Shown: piece after piece, positions 24,763 through 34,137 of the stretch
How positions within the stretch are numbered: the first letter of the stretch is position 1
How the letters are laid out: every line of letters starts with the position of its first letter
DNA from: Nostoc sp. KVJ3
GTDB taxonomy: Bacteria; Cyanobacteriota; Cyanobacteriia; Cyanobacteriales; Nostocaceae
NCBI RefSeq assembly: GCF_026127265.1
Contig: NZ_WWFG01000001.1
Coordinates: 124,001-188,000 of the forward strand
Direction of reading: 5' to 3'
DNA: 64,000 bases
Position numbers and translations under genes: made by a program
Notes under the pieces: model-generated
What the model was told of the DNA's origin: nothing
The model's database searches: none
What the model saw: the letters and a program-made list of their open reading frames with translations, nothing else

Positions 24763-27555
24763 ATGTTAAAATTTTTGTTGGGCGACCCCAACGCTCGTAA
24801 GCTTAAAAAATACCAGCCTTCTGTTACTGAAATTAACCTTTTAGAGGAAGAAATTAAAGTTCTTTCCGATGATGAGTTAAAAGGTAAAACTGTCGAATTT
24901 AAACAACGGCTTGCCAAAGGCGAAATCCTGGATAACCTATTGCCAGAAGCTTACGCCGTTATTCGGGAAGCAGGACGGCGAGTCTTAGGCTTGCGGCACT
25001 TTGATGTCCAACTTCTTGGCGGTATCATTTTACATATAGGGCAAATTGCCGAAATGAAAACCGGTGAGGGTAAAACACTTGTAGCAACCTTACCGAGTTA
25101 TTTAAATGGTCTTACTGGTAAAGGTGTACACGTCGTCACCGTGAACGATTACCTGGCTCGTCGGGATGCTGAATGGATGGGGCAGGTGCATCGGTTTTTG
25201 GGGCTGAGTGTGGGGCTAATTCAGTCAAGCATGACTCCCAGTGAACGCCAGAAAAACTACGATTGTGATATTACTTATGTCACCAACAGCGAAGTCGGTT
25301 TCGACTACCTGCGGGATAACATGGCGACATCAATGGCAGATGTGGTGCAACGCCCATTTAATTATTGTGTGATTGACGAGGTAGACTCGATTTTAGTTGA
25401 TGAGGCGCGGACACCTCTGATTATTTCTGGGCAGGTGGAAAGACCTACAGAAAAGTATCTGCAAGCGGCTGAAATCGCATTCACGCTCAAAAAAGACGAG
25501 CATTATGATGTGGATGAAAAAGCCCGAAACGTGCTATTGACAGATGAAGGCTTTGCGGAAGCCGAAAATCTTTTGGGAGTCACAGATTTATTTGACCCAG
25601 AAGATCCTTGGGCGCACTTCGTTTTTAATGCAATTAAAGCCAAAGAACTTTTCCTCAAGGATGTAAATTACATCGTCCGCAATGGGGAAGTGGTAATTGT
25701 GGATGAATTTACCGGTCGGGTGCTACCTGGACGGCGTTGGAGTGATGGACTACACCAAGCAATTGAAGCCAAAGAACACGAAGAGATTCAGCCGGAAACT
25801 CAAACTCTAGCGACAATTACTTATCAAAATCTGTTCTTGCTGTATCCAAAATTGGGTGGAATGACGGGAACGGCAAAAACAGAAGAACCAGAATTTGAAA
25901 AAATTTACAAACTAGAAGTTGCGGTAATTCCCACGAACCAAACCAGAAGGCGCGAAGACTTATCTGATATGGTCTTTAAGACAGAAGCAGGTAAGTGGGG
26001 TGCGATCGCTAAAGAATGTGCCGAAATGCACCAACTCGGCAGACCTGTATTAGTAGGAACCACTAGCGTCGAAAAATCCGAACTTCTTAGCCGACTGCTG
26101 AAACAGCTAGAGATTCCCCACGAATTACTTAACGCCCGACCCGAAAACGTCGAGCGAGAGGCGGAAATCGTCGCCCAAGCCGGACGTAAAGGTGCTGTTA
26201 CCATTGCTACTAACATGGCTGGTAGAGGTACAGATATTATCTTGGGCGGTAACTCCGAATACATGGCACGTCTGAAGTTGCGGGAATACTTCATGCCTCG
26301 CATTGTCATGCCAGAAGACGAAGATAGCTTTGGCGTTCAAAGACCAGCCGGATTGCCAACAGGACACGGTGGTGGTCAAGGCTTTGTCCCTGGTAAAAAA
26401 GTCAGAACTTGGCGGGCTTCACCAGAAATTTTCCCCACCCAATTGACAAAAGAGACAGAAAAACTACTTAAAGATGCGGTAGAAGTTGCAGTTCGTGAGT
26501 ATGGCGATCGCAGCCTACCAGAACTAGAAGCAGAAGACAAGGTGGCTATAGCGGCAGAAAAAGCTCCCATTGATGACCCAGTGATTCAAAAATTGCGGGA
26601 AGCTTACAAGCGGATTAAGCAGGAATACGAACAATTTACTACCCGCGAACATGATGAGGTAGTCGGAATCGGTGGTTTGCACGTAATTGGTACAGAACGC
26701 CACGAATCGCGGCGGATTGACAACCAGTTGCGCGGACGTGCAGGAAGACAAGGCGACCCTGGAAGCACAAGATTCTTCCTCAGCTTAGAGGATAACCTAC
26801 TGCGGATTTTTGGTGGCGATCGCGTTGCTGGGTTAATGGAAGCCTTCAACGTAGAAGAAGATATGCCCATCGAATCTGGGATGCTTACCCGCAGTTTGGA
26901 AGGCGCACAGAAGAAAGTTGAAACCTACTACTACGATATTCGGAAGCAGGTATTTGAGTATGACGAGGTGATGAACAATCAACGTCGTGCTATTTATGCT
27001 GAACGCCGCCGGGTGTTAGAAGGTCAAGACTTGAAAGAACAGGTAATCAAGTACGCCGAAAAAACGATGGATGACATCGTTGACTACTACATCAACGTAG
27101 AATTGCCCTCGGAAGAGTGGGAGTTAGAAAAATTGGTTGAGAAAGTCAAAGAATTCGTCTATCTGCTAGCGGATTTGCAGCCAAATCAATTAGAAGATAT
27201 CTCTGTTACTGAAATTAAAGCCTTCCTCCATGAACAGGTGCGAATTGCTTACGACCTCAAAGAAGCGCAAATTGACCAAGTTCAACCCGGACTGATGCGC
27301 CAAGCTGAACGCTTCTTTATCTTGCAACGCATTGATACCTTGTGGCGGGAACACCTGCAACAAATGGATGCCTTGCGCGAATCGGTAGGATTGCGCGGTT
27401 ATGGTCAAAAAGACCCGCTAATTGAGTATAAGAGCGAAGGTTACGAGCTATTCCTGGATATGATGGTCAACATTCGCCGAGATGTGGTGTACTCGTTGTT
27501 TATGTTCCAGCCGCAGCCGCAGCAGATGATGCAAGCTTCGTCTGAGATGGTGTAA
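24763..27555 (+). CDS. secA: Preprotein translocase ATPase SecA
   Basis: A 930-residue motor of the Sec export pathway, also serving thylakoid targeting in cyanobacteria. Motifs: Walker A MKTGEGKT (about residue 102), Walker B VIDEVDSILVDEA, the preprotein-crosslinking region, GRGTDIILGG, the IIGTERHESRRIDNQLRGRAGRQGD-type motif VI segment, and a C-terminal helical scaffold ending QQMMQASSEMV. The C-terminal zinc-binding tail of proteobacterial SecA is absent, as usual in cyanobacteria. An insertion containing GHGGGQGFVPGKKV (about residue 530) is typical of cyanobacterial SecA. Confidence 0.99.
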   Translation: MLKFLLGDPNARKLKKYQPSVTEINLLEEEIKVLSDDELKGKTVEFKQRLAKGEILDNLLPEAYAVIREAGRRVLGLRHFDVQLLGGIILHIGQIAEMKTGEGKTLVATLPSYLNGLTGKGVHVVTVNDYLARRDAEWMGQVHRFLGLSVGLIQSSMTPSERQKNYDCDITYVTNSEVGFDYLRDNMATSMADVVQRPFNYCVIDEVDSILVDEARTPLIISGQVERPTEKYLQAAEIAFTLKKDEHYDVDEKARNVLLTDEGFAEAENLLGVTDLFDPEDPWAHFVFNAIKAKELFLKDVNYIVRNGEVVIVDEFTGRVLPGRRWSDGLHQAIEAKEHEEIQPETQTLATITYQNLFLLYPKLGGMTGTAKTEEPEFEKIYKLEVAVIPTNQTRRREDLSDMVFKTEAGKWGAIAKECAEMHQLGRPVLVGTTSVEKSELLSRLLKQLEIPHELLNARPENVEREAEIVAQAGRKGAVTIATNMAGRGTDIILGGNSEYMARLKLREYFMPRIVMPEDEDSFGVQRPAGLPTGHGGGQGFVPGKKVRTWRASPEIFPTQLTKETEKLLKDAVEVAVREYGDRSLPELEAEDKVAIAAEKAPIDDPVIQKLREAYKRIKQEYEQFTTREHDEVVGIGGLHVIGTERHESRRIDNQLRGRAGRQGDPGSTRFFLSLEDNLLRIFGGDRVAGLMEAFNVEEDMPIESGMLTRSLEGAQKKVETYYYDIRKQVFEYDEVMNNQRRAIYAERRRVLEGQDLKEQVIKYAEKTMDDIVDYYINVELPSEEWELEKLVEKVKEFVYLLADLQPNQLEDISVTEIKAFLHEQVRIAYDLKEAQIDQVQPGLMRQAERFFILQRIDTLWREHLQQMDALRESVGLRGYGQKDPLIEYKSEGYELFLDMMVNIRRDVVYSLFMFQPQPQQMMQASSEMV

Positions 27556-27807
27556 GTAGATAATATCTCATACATGAGACGTAGAGGCGCAGAAGCGTTT
27601 TTGCGTCTTTGTTTTATGCTAATAGTGCATTCGTTTAGCAGGAGAATCAGTTGAGTCTTGTTGCTCAGAGAGCAAATTCCTTACTTTTTTATTGAGAAAA
27701 AAGCATTTATTTTCAAGTTTGTTCACCAGTAATCAACATTGTTGATTGGGGATACTGCATAGTCCAGTATTTTGTAAGCTAATGAAAAAGGATGAGGTCA
27801 AGCTTAT

Positions 27808-28953
27808 ATGCTAGAGTCTTTCCAAATACATAATTTCAGACTTTTTCATCATCTTGAGGTTAAAAGATTAGGTAATGTTAACCTCATTGTGGGCAGGAAT
27901 AATGCTGGTAAAAGTACATTTCTCGAAGCAATAGAAATTTATGCCGGCAACGCCTCCCCTATGAGTCTCCTTGAGCTTGTAGATTCAAGACAAGAATCTT
28001 GGTTTAGTGAGGCACAACCACATACCCAAACTTTTCTTGGTAATCCCATACGTCATCTCTTTTTTGGTCATAAATTACCCGATATAGGAGAAGAAGGGAT
28101 CATTTTAGGAGAAGTTTACTCAAGCGCAAAGATTCATATTGGTGTTGCTGCATATCGGATTCAATCTGATGACGAAGGAAGCACGAAAAGAATCCGCATC
28201 ACTGATAAGCAGTTGCATGAGGATTTATCAGATATTGAAGTTGTTCTCGTAGCAGAAGAAAATGAAAGAGTTCGGAGACTCTTCAGATTAAATCGTGATT
28301 TTAGAGATATGAAATTGACATCTAGAGTTGCGTACGAACGGCTAGATACTGAATTTAAATACACATGGCAATTTGTTTCGACGGAAAATATGCCTAATCG
28401 TAAATTAGCCGCTCTTTGGGATTTGACAAGTCTAACTAATTTGGAATCAGAGGTTATTTCTGCCCTTAAACTTATTGAACCTAAAGTATCTGGAGTTGCT
28501 TTTGTAGAAGATATTAGCAAAGGACGCGGAGGCAATAATCGTGTTCAAGGAGTCGATAATCGTATTCCATTAGTAAAAATTGAAGGTATAGATGAGCCAT
28601 TACCTCTAAAAAGTATGGGTGATGGGATGACTCGTTTATTACATATAATTGTAGCTCTCGTAAATGCTCGAGATGGCATCCTTTTAATCGATGAATTTGA
28701 AAATGGATTGCATTGGACGGTACAGCCTAAAGTTTGGGATATAGTTTTTAATTTATCAAAAAGGTTGAATGTTCAAGTATTTGCAACAACACATAGTCGA
28801 GATTGTGTAAATGGTTTTGACAGTGTATGGAATAAGTATCCTTCGCTTGGTGCTTTCTTCAGACTTGAAGCTAAAGATAATCTTATTAAGGTAACAGAGT
28901 ACAATTCCGAGACGCTTACTGATTCTCTTGAAACGGACGTAGAAATACGCTGA
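27808..28953 (+). CDS. AAA/ABC-type ATPase of OLD/AAA15-like family, partner of downstream TOPRIM gene
   Basis: A 381-residue SMC/RecF-like ATPase. The N-terminal MLESFQIHNFRLFHHLEV is typical of AAA_15/AAA_21 proteins. Walker A is GRNNAGKST (about residues 30-38), an ABC-type signature SMGDGMTRLL is near residue 270, Walker B is GILLIDEFENGLH, and the H-loop is FATTHSRDC. It is followed 5 bp later by a DUF3226 (TOPRIM-fold) gene, so the two are surely co-expressed. Such ATPase-plus-TOPRIM pairs resemble OLD-family nucleases and the PARIS (AriA/AriB) anti-phage system. The specific role here is inferred. Confidence 0.8.
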   Translation: MLESFQIHNFRLFHHLEVKRLGNVNLIVGRNNAGKSTFLEAIEIYAGNASPMSLLELVDSRQESWFSEAQPHTQTFLGNPIRHLFFGHKLPDIGEEGIILGEVYSSAKIHIGVAAYRIQSDDEGSTKRIRITDKQLHEDLSDIEVVLVAEENERVRRLFRLNRDFRDMKLTSRVAYERLDTEFKYTWQFVSTENMPNRKLAALWDLTSLTNLESEVISALKLIEPKVSGVAFVEDISKGRGGNNRVQGVDNRIPLVKIEGIDEPLPLKSMGDGMTRLLHIIVALVNARDGILLIDEFENGLHWTVQPKVWDIVFNLSKRLNVQVFATTHSRDCVNGFDSVWNKYPSLGAFFRLEAKDNLIKVTEYNSETLTDSLETDVEIR

Positions 28954-28958
28954 ATAAT

Positions 28959-29592
28959 ATGAGTGATATTTGTAAGCAAGATTCCGAGAAAATATTACTT
29001 GTTGAAGGGATATGATGATTGCCATGTCGTAATGGCTTTGTGTGCTGCTCACCAAGTTCCTGAAACTTTTGGAATATATGAGTGTAGTGGAGATACAAAA
29101 GTTTTAAAACGTCTGAATGCTTTGATTGTACGTCCTGAACATCCTCAAGTGATAGGAGTAATGCTTGATGCTGATACTTCTATCGAAGGCAGATGGGCAA
29201 GTATCAAAGGTAAATTAAGTCACTATAGCTATAAATTACCAGATATCCCTGATATTTATGGAACGATAGTTGAGAGTGTTCCAGATAAACCTAAACTTGG
29301 ATTTTGGCTGATGCCAAATAATCAAAGTTCTGGGAAGTTGGAAGATTTCTGTGCAAAACTGGCAGAACCAACAGCTTTAGCATTTGCAAGAGAATGTATT
29401 GCAGAAGCACAAGCAAATAACTTAACAACTTTCAAACCATTAGATATTAGTAAAGCAGTTATTCACACATATCTTGCTTGGCAAGATGAACCTGGTCGTC
29501 CTATGGGGCAAGCGATTACTAAGCAAGCTTTACGCCCAGATACAGATATCGCTAGAAGGTTTACCACTTGGTTAATACGTCTTTTTACGTAA
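28959..29592 (+). CDS. DUF3226 TOPRIM-like protein, frameshifted near the N-terminus
   Basis: From ATG 28959 the frame reads MSDICKQDSEKILLVEG and then stops (TGA at 29013). The next frame continues YDDCHVVMAL, GVMLDADTS, and the DUF3226 hallmark KAVIHTYLAWQDEPGRPMGQA to a stop at 29592. Removing one base around 29007-29010 (GGGA) gives a continuous ~211-residue protein with the TOPRIM acidic motifs LVEG and DAD. Translated from the downstream frame alone, the motif glutamate is lost and becomes LLKG. It lies 5 bp after the ATPase gene. It is either an inactivating mutation or a sequencing error. Confidence 0.8.
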
Positions 29593-29608
29593 AACTATTT
29601 CCTATATA

Positions 29609-29752
29609 GTAATCCGGTTTGATTTCTGAAAAGACACGTAGGGGGTGTTAGCGATAGCGTAACGCACTTAACCCTTGATAATGGTGCGTTACGAACTTCG
29701 TTCTAACACATCCTACAATACCTAATTTTGTTCAGAAATCAAATATGATTCC
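29609..29752. mobile_element. MITE-like palindromic element, ~140 bp
   Basis: Outer inverted repeats TTTGATTTCTGAA (29618-29630) and TTCAGAAATCAAA (29731-29743) enclose an inner pair, GTAGGGGGTGTTAG / CTAACACATCCTAC, and a central GCGTAACGCAC / GTGCGTTACG pair. The whole segment can form one long hairpin. It is non-coding. Related TAACGCACC sequence occurs near 56463-56512. Confidence 0.7.
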
Positions 29753-29861
29753 TCTATTCACTTTGGATTTATACACCACCTACTTAAAAGTTTGTCTTTC
29801 CGTTCAAGCAAGGAGAGGTTTCTTCCAAATCCTGTACAGATGCGATTAATCGCGTCTCTCT

Positions 29862-31097
29862 TTACACCTTTCCCGCCACAACCGATTCTTTCTGCAAAAG
29901 TTCCACTGCTGCTTGATATTGCAAATCCACTTCAGTACCAATCTGTTCGCGGTTAATTGGGTCTTGGGAAATCACTTTATCTGGCTTAATACCTAATTTG
30001 TTAATATCCCGGTGTTGAGGAGTTTCATACTTAGCAATTGTAACCGCCAAGCCCGAACCATCTGATAATTCAAATAAAGACTGAATTAGACCCTTACCAA
30101 AGGTGGTTTCGCCTACTAACTGGGCCCGACCGTTATCTTGGAGTGCGCCGGCGAGAATTTCGCTAGCACTGGCAGTTCCTTGATTCACCAAAATCACTAG
30201 AGGATCGTTTGTCAGGGCTGGCCCAAAGGCTTCAAAACTGCCCTGAATCCCTTGTCGATTCACAGTGTAGACGATAGTACCAGAATCTAGCCACTGCCGG
30301 GCGATTTCAATTCCTGATTGCAATAACCCCCCAGGATTATTTCGTAAATCTAGAATGTAGGCAGCAGCGCCTTTTTTTTCTAGACTAGAAATAGCGTGTG
30401 CTAATTCCGTTGAGGCGTTGGCATTAAATTGAGTCAGGCGTAGGTAGCCAATAGCCGTACCCGCAGTGGAAACACGCAATTCTGAAACCACAGGGTTAAG
30501 AGCAATGCGATCGCGTGTTAGTCTAATTTCTGTTTCTGCCTCTCCGTCCCGTTCAATAAGGAGAGTAACAAGGCTGCCACTTGGGCCGCGCATTTTAGTT
30601 GCAGCTTCATCTAGGGTAAGATTTTTTGTGGGAACGCCTTCAATTTTAAGAATGCGATCGCGTGGTCTAATCCCCGCTTTATCTGCCGGTGAACCTGCTA
30701 TGGGAGCCACTACTTCCAACTTCCCAGTCTCAGGATTCAAGGCAATTTGCAATCCTACCCCAGTCAGTTCCCCAGAAGTATTGACCTGTAAGCTACGGTA
30801 CTGTTCCGGGTCTAAAAAGCGGGTAAAAGGGTCATCAAGGCTCTTGAGCATCTTCCCAATTGCCGCATAACTGGCATTTGAGTCTGACAGAGGTTTCTCT
30901 AAAACCTTTTGCCGCACAGCCGCCCAGTTCTGATGATTAAAAGTCTCATCTAGATAATTACGATTAACAATTCGCCAGACTTCGGAAACCAGCCTTTGTT
31001 CCCCAGTCAAAGCCACCGCTGGCTGGGTGAGCGTACCAAACGCCAACCAAAACACCATTAACAACGAAAATCCAACCCGAAATACTTGTTTGTTCAT
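29862..31097 (-). CDS. ctpA: C-terminal processing peptidase CtpA-like
   Basis: About 411 residues from the ATG at 31097 (a longer frame begins at 31118). The N-terminal hydrophobic segment ends ...AVALTGEQ, indicating export. A PDZ domain covers about residues 100-180 (GVGLQI, SPADKAGIRPRDRIL). The peptidase S41 domain has the catalytic Ser in NQGTASASEILAGAL and the Lys in GETTFGKGLIQS. CtpA enzymes mature the D1 protein of photosystem II; of the CtpA/B/C paralogues, divergence from petB is the typical arrangement of one cyanobacterial ctp gene. Confidence 0.9.
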   Translation of the reverse strand: MNKQVFRVGFSLLMVFWLAFGTLTQPAVALTGEQRLVSEVWRIVNRNYLDETFNHQNWAAVRQKVLEKPLSDSNASYAAIGKMLKSLDDPFTRFLDPEQYRSLQVNTSGELTGVGLQIALNPETGKLEVVAPIAGSPADKAGIRPRDRILKIEGVPTKNLTLDEAATKMRGPSGSLVTLLIERDGEAETEIRLTRDRIALNPVVSELRVSTAGTAIGYLRLTQFNANASTELAHAISSLEKKGAAAYILDLRNNPGGLLQSGIEIARQWLDSGTIVYTVNRQGIQGSFEAFGPALTNDPLVILVNQGTASASEILAGALQDNGRAQLVGETTFGKGLIQSLFELSDGSGLAVTIAKYETPQHRDINKLGIKPDKVISQDPINREQIGTEVDLQYQAAVELLQKESVVAGKV

Positions 31098-31611
31098 GAA
31101 CCCCATTATCAATTCCACCTCAACCCAAATTGCCTAGAAATGCTCAGTTGCCCTGTTGTTGATGAAATCTATCTCTCGATTATGTTACTTTTTTTATAGA
31201 AGTGGTGCATTTCTCTCATCAAGTTGTTCAGTCAACTGGTGGGTTATGTCCACTCACGAAAGGATAAAATCTACTTTGTGTCCACCATTTTCTGTGCAGG
31301 GGCGTAAAGAGATCGCAATATATTCCTTCTTTACAGAGTGTAAAGTTTCTGAAGACTCTTAGCACACTGAAAGCTGACAAGCAAACAAAATAAACTGCCT
31401 TTACTAAAATCCCAAAATTGCTAATTGGGAGAGAAGTCACAAGAGGCGGCTTATGAGAAGTCCATAGACAATTCTGTTGCTACCCTAGCTTATGGCAACC
31501 CCTTGGGCGAACCCGCAGGATACCAAGGCTTGGAACCATCAGAATTTTTGTCGCCGATTTAGAACTTCGGGATTTATCAACCGCAACCGACTTTTAGGAA
31601 CTTGAGATTGT
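31098..31611. other. Divergent ctpA-petB promoter region
   Basis: About 500 bp between divergent genes. It carries small palindromes (CCCTTGGG region near 31500, GGATACCAAGGCTTGG) and an AGGAACTTGAG ribosome-binding region just before the petB ATG. No coding gene was seen; weak frames on both strands look random. Confidence 0.55.
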
Positions 31612-32259
31612 ATGGCCAACGTTTACGACTGGTTTGAGGAACGCCTGGAGATTCAGGCACTCGCTGAAGACGTTACTAGCAAGTACGTCCCTCCCCACGT
31701 CAACATCTTCTACTGCCTGGGTGGAATTACCCTGGTTTGCTTTCTCATCCAGTTTGCTACTGGATTTGCCATGACGTTCTACTACAGGCCAACAGTCACT
31801 GAAGCTTTTTCCTCAGTGCAGTACATCATGAATGAAGTCAACTTTGGTTGGCTAATTCGCTCCATCCATCGCTGGTCTGCCAGCATGATGGTGTTGATGA
31901 TGATTTTGCACGTCTTCCGAGTTTATCTCACAGGTGGTTTTAAAAAGCCCCGCGAACTGACCTGGGTCAGCGGTGTGATCCTCGCTGTAATTACAGTTTC
32001 CTTTGGAGTCACCGGCTATTCCCTACCTTGGGATCAAGTTGGCTACTGGGCTGTAAAAATCGTTAGCGGCGTACCAGAAGCAATTCCTGTAGTTGGCGTT
32101 CTGATCTCCGACCTGCTGCGTGGCGGTTCAAGTGTTGGTCAAGCAACACTAACTCGTTACTACAGCGCGCACACTTTTGTTCTGCCTTGGTTGATTGCAG
32201 TCTTCATGCTGTTTCACTTCTTGATGATCCGCAAGCAAGGCATTTCTGGGCCTTTGTAA
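31612..32259 (+). CDS. petB: Cytochrome b6
   Basis: A 215-residue subunit of the cytochrome b6f complex, with four transmembrane helices. Paired heme-binding histidines occur in RSIHRWSASMMVLMMILHVFR and in the YYSAHTFVLPWL and FHFLMIRKQG segments. The Cys in FYCLGGITL is the site of the extra covalently bound heme (c_n). The sequence is highly conserved with no oddities. petB is followed by petD after 260 bp. Confidence 0.99.
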   Translation: MANVYDWFEERLEIQALAEDVTSKYVPPHVNIFYCLGGITLVCFLIQFATGFAMTFYYRPTVTEAFSSVQYIMNEVNFGWLIRSIHRWSASMMVLMMILHVFRVYLTGGFKKPRELTWVSGVILAVITVSFGVTGYSLPWDQVGYWAVKIVSGVPEAIPVVGVLISDLLRGGSSVGQATLTRYYSAHTFVLPWLIAVFMLFHFLMIRKQGISGPL

Positions 32260-32518
32260 TCCTAGTTATTAGCGAAAGGCAAGAGTTGTCAGTTTGCAGA
32301 TGAAGTTGTTTGTTTTAAACTTATAAAACACAATAAATTTAATTGCACATAAGTTCCAACAAACAAACACTTGTATCTGAAGCCTAAAGCTGTAAACTCC
32401 CTCCAGGTGGCTGACGGTAAATCAACAAAACGCTCCTTCCCACCTGCTAGGGTTGCCTAGTAGCTGATAGCTTTCACAAATGCTTTAATTTAACTTAAGC
32501 AGGAGAGCATATTTCAAA

Positions 32519-33001
32519 ATGGCAACACACAAAAAACCTGACCTGAGCGATCCTCAGTTAAGAGCCAAACTCGCTAAAGGCATGGGTCACAATTACTATG
32601 GTGAACCCGCTTGGCCTAATGACCTACTTTACGTCTTTCCAATCGTGATTATGGGTTCCTTCGCGGCAATTGTGGCTCTAGCTGTGCTAGATCCCGCCAT
32701 GACCGGTGAACCAGCAAATCCTTTTGCCACACCATTGGAAATTTTGCCAGAGTGGTACTTATATCCAGTCTTCCAAATTTTGCGATCGCTTCCTAACAAA
32801 CTTTTAGGAGTGTTAGCAATGGGTTCCGTACCAGTAGGACTAATTCTCGTTCCCTTCATTGAGAACGTCAACAAGTTCCAAAACCCCTTCCGTCGTCCAG
32901 TTGCAACCACAGTCTTCCTCTTTGGTACTCTTGTCACCGTGTGGCTGGGTATTGGTGCTGCCTTGCCATTGGATAAATCTTTAACCTTGGGACTATTCTA
33001 A
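32519..33001 (+). CDS. petD: Cytochrome b6f complex subunit IV
   Basis: A 160-residue subunit IV with three transmembrane helices and the Qo-site PEWY motif (LPEWYLYPVFQILRS). Length and sequence are standard. It is downstream of petB with a 260-bp gap of AT-rich DNA, the usual cyanobacterial arrangement. The conserved N-terminus is ATHKKPDLSDP. Confidence 0.99.
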   Translation: MATHKKPDLSDPQLRAKLAKGMGHNYYGEPAWPNDLLYVFPIVIMGSFAAIVALAVLDPAMTGEPANPFATPLEILPEWYLYPVFQILRSLPNKLLGVLAMGSVPVGLILVPFIENVNKFQNPFRRPVATTVFLFGTLVTVWLGIGAALPLDKSLTLGLF

Positions 33002-33360
33002 ATTAGTCACCAGAAAGTGCTTTGACGCCTGTGAGTTTCAAGAGCATATTAAAGATATGTTTTTGGAAGAAATCTCCAGGCGTCAATTTTAATAGTTCAG
33101 ATTGCATCTGGGATCTGGATTTTTGGATTGCAAAACTATTCCAAAATCTCAAATCACCAAAAGTCATCAAATATAAACATTTTTCACTTATTTAACGTAA
33201 GTTGCTAGTTATAACCCCTGAAATGCCAAAATCGTTCATGTTTTGTATTTTGGTACATAAAATATCTCAATTGAGATTTTTCCCTATCAGAGAAATTTGG
33301 CGAATAGTGCAAAATTTAATAACTAGCAACTTGAATTTATTTATATTTAAGTCACAGTTA
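33002..33360. other. Intergenic region after petD
   Basis: AT-rich. A long-looped inverted repeat, TTGACGCCTG (33022) with CAGGCGTCAA followed by TTTT (33077-33090), could be the petBD terminator. The segment 33202-33360 is open in the frame of the next gene but does not look like the protein family and is unlikely to be translated. Confidence 0.55.
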
Positions 33361-33804
33361 ATGTTTACTATAGTGCAGCAAGACCATCTGAAGGTTAAGA
33401 GCGAACTCACTCTCCTAAACCAGGTGCAAGAATGGTTCGAGCAATTTTGTCTGCAACATTTGTCTCAACTTGGCTGGTCAAAAACCCAACTCGATCGCCT
33501 TAATTTAGCATTAGCAGAAGGCTTTACCAACGCTGTTCGTCACGCCCATTATGCTTTACCCCCAGAAACAACCATTGAGATTAATGTTTATCTATGGATT
33601 GACCGACTAGAGATTAGAATTTGGGATTATGGAAAACCTTTCGATCCTGATGCGATCGCAGAGCCAGCCCCAGGTACTCTACAAGTAGGCGGTTATGGCT
33701 GGTTTCTTCTCCGGCGGTTGGCTGACCGTGTTGTATACGAACGGGGTGCAGATGGGAGAAATTGCCTCCTCATCGTTAAATACTCTGTAGAAGGACAAAA
33801 ATAG
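33361..33804 (+). CDS. RsbW-like ATP-binding anti-sigma regulatory protein
   Basis: About 147 residues from the ATG at 33361, chosen because the family starts near here; the frame is open another 53 codons upstream with no similarity. It is a GHKL-fold serine kinase domain: N-box LNLALAEGFTNAVRHAH, G1 box WDYGKPFDPDA, G2-like GGYGWFLLRRLAD. Members phosphorylate STAS-domain anti-anti-sigma factors, but no such partner is adjacent. Its true substrate is unknown. Confidence 0.8.
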   Translation: MFTIVQQDHLKVKSELTLLNQVQEWFEQFCLQHLSQLGWSKTQLDRLNLALAEGFTNAVRHAHYALPPETTIEINVYLWIDRLEIRIWDYGKPFDPDAIAEPAPGTLQVGGYGWFLLRRLADRVVYERGADGRNCLLIVKYSVEGQK

Positions 33805-34137
33805 AAGCGAAGTTTAGCCACTCAATTGAAAACACCGGCATAGACAGCCTTTGCTGAAATACGTAGTTATTTGATTGATATAAATATACTACTTTTTTAA
33901 TACTATTTTAGATTGGAATAATATATTTTTTACGTACAATTGCTGAGTCATTATGATTTTTTTGTAAAATGTTCAAGAATATTTTGTATAAAAAGAATTA
34001 GTGAATACAGTAAAGATAGCATTTGACTTACATTAACTCTGTTGTTAATATTTGTCAGCAGTGTTGAGAGTCTTATTTTTTGTTCTCCAACAAGTGCCGT
34101 TTTGCGATCAATAGAGATAGAGAATAGGGGAAAAATT
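33805..34137. other. AT-rich intergenic region
   Basis: About 330 bp, very AT-rich, with no gene, repeat or terminator that I can support. The likely promoter for the following dehydratase gene lies in its last 100 bp. Confidence 0.5.

Noticed and set aside
25905..26309. 134-codon minus-strand frame inside secA
   Set aside because: A shadow of the secA coding sequence; SecA motifs on the + strand are continuous here.
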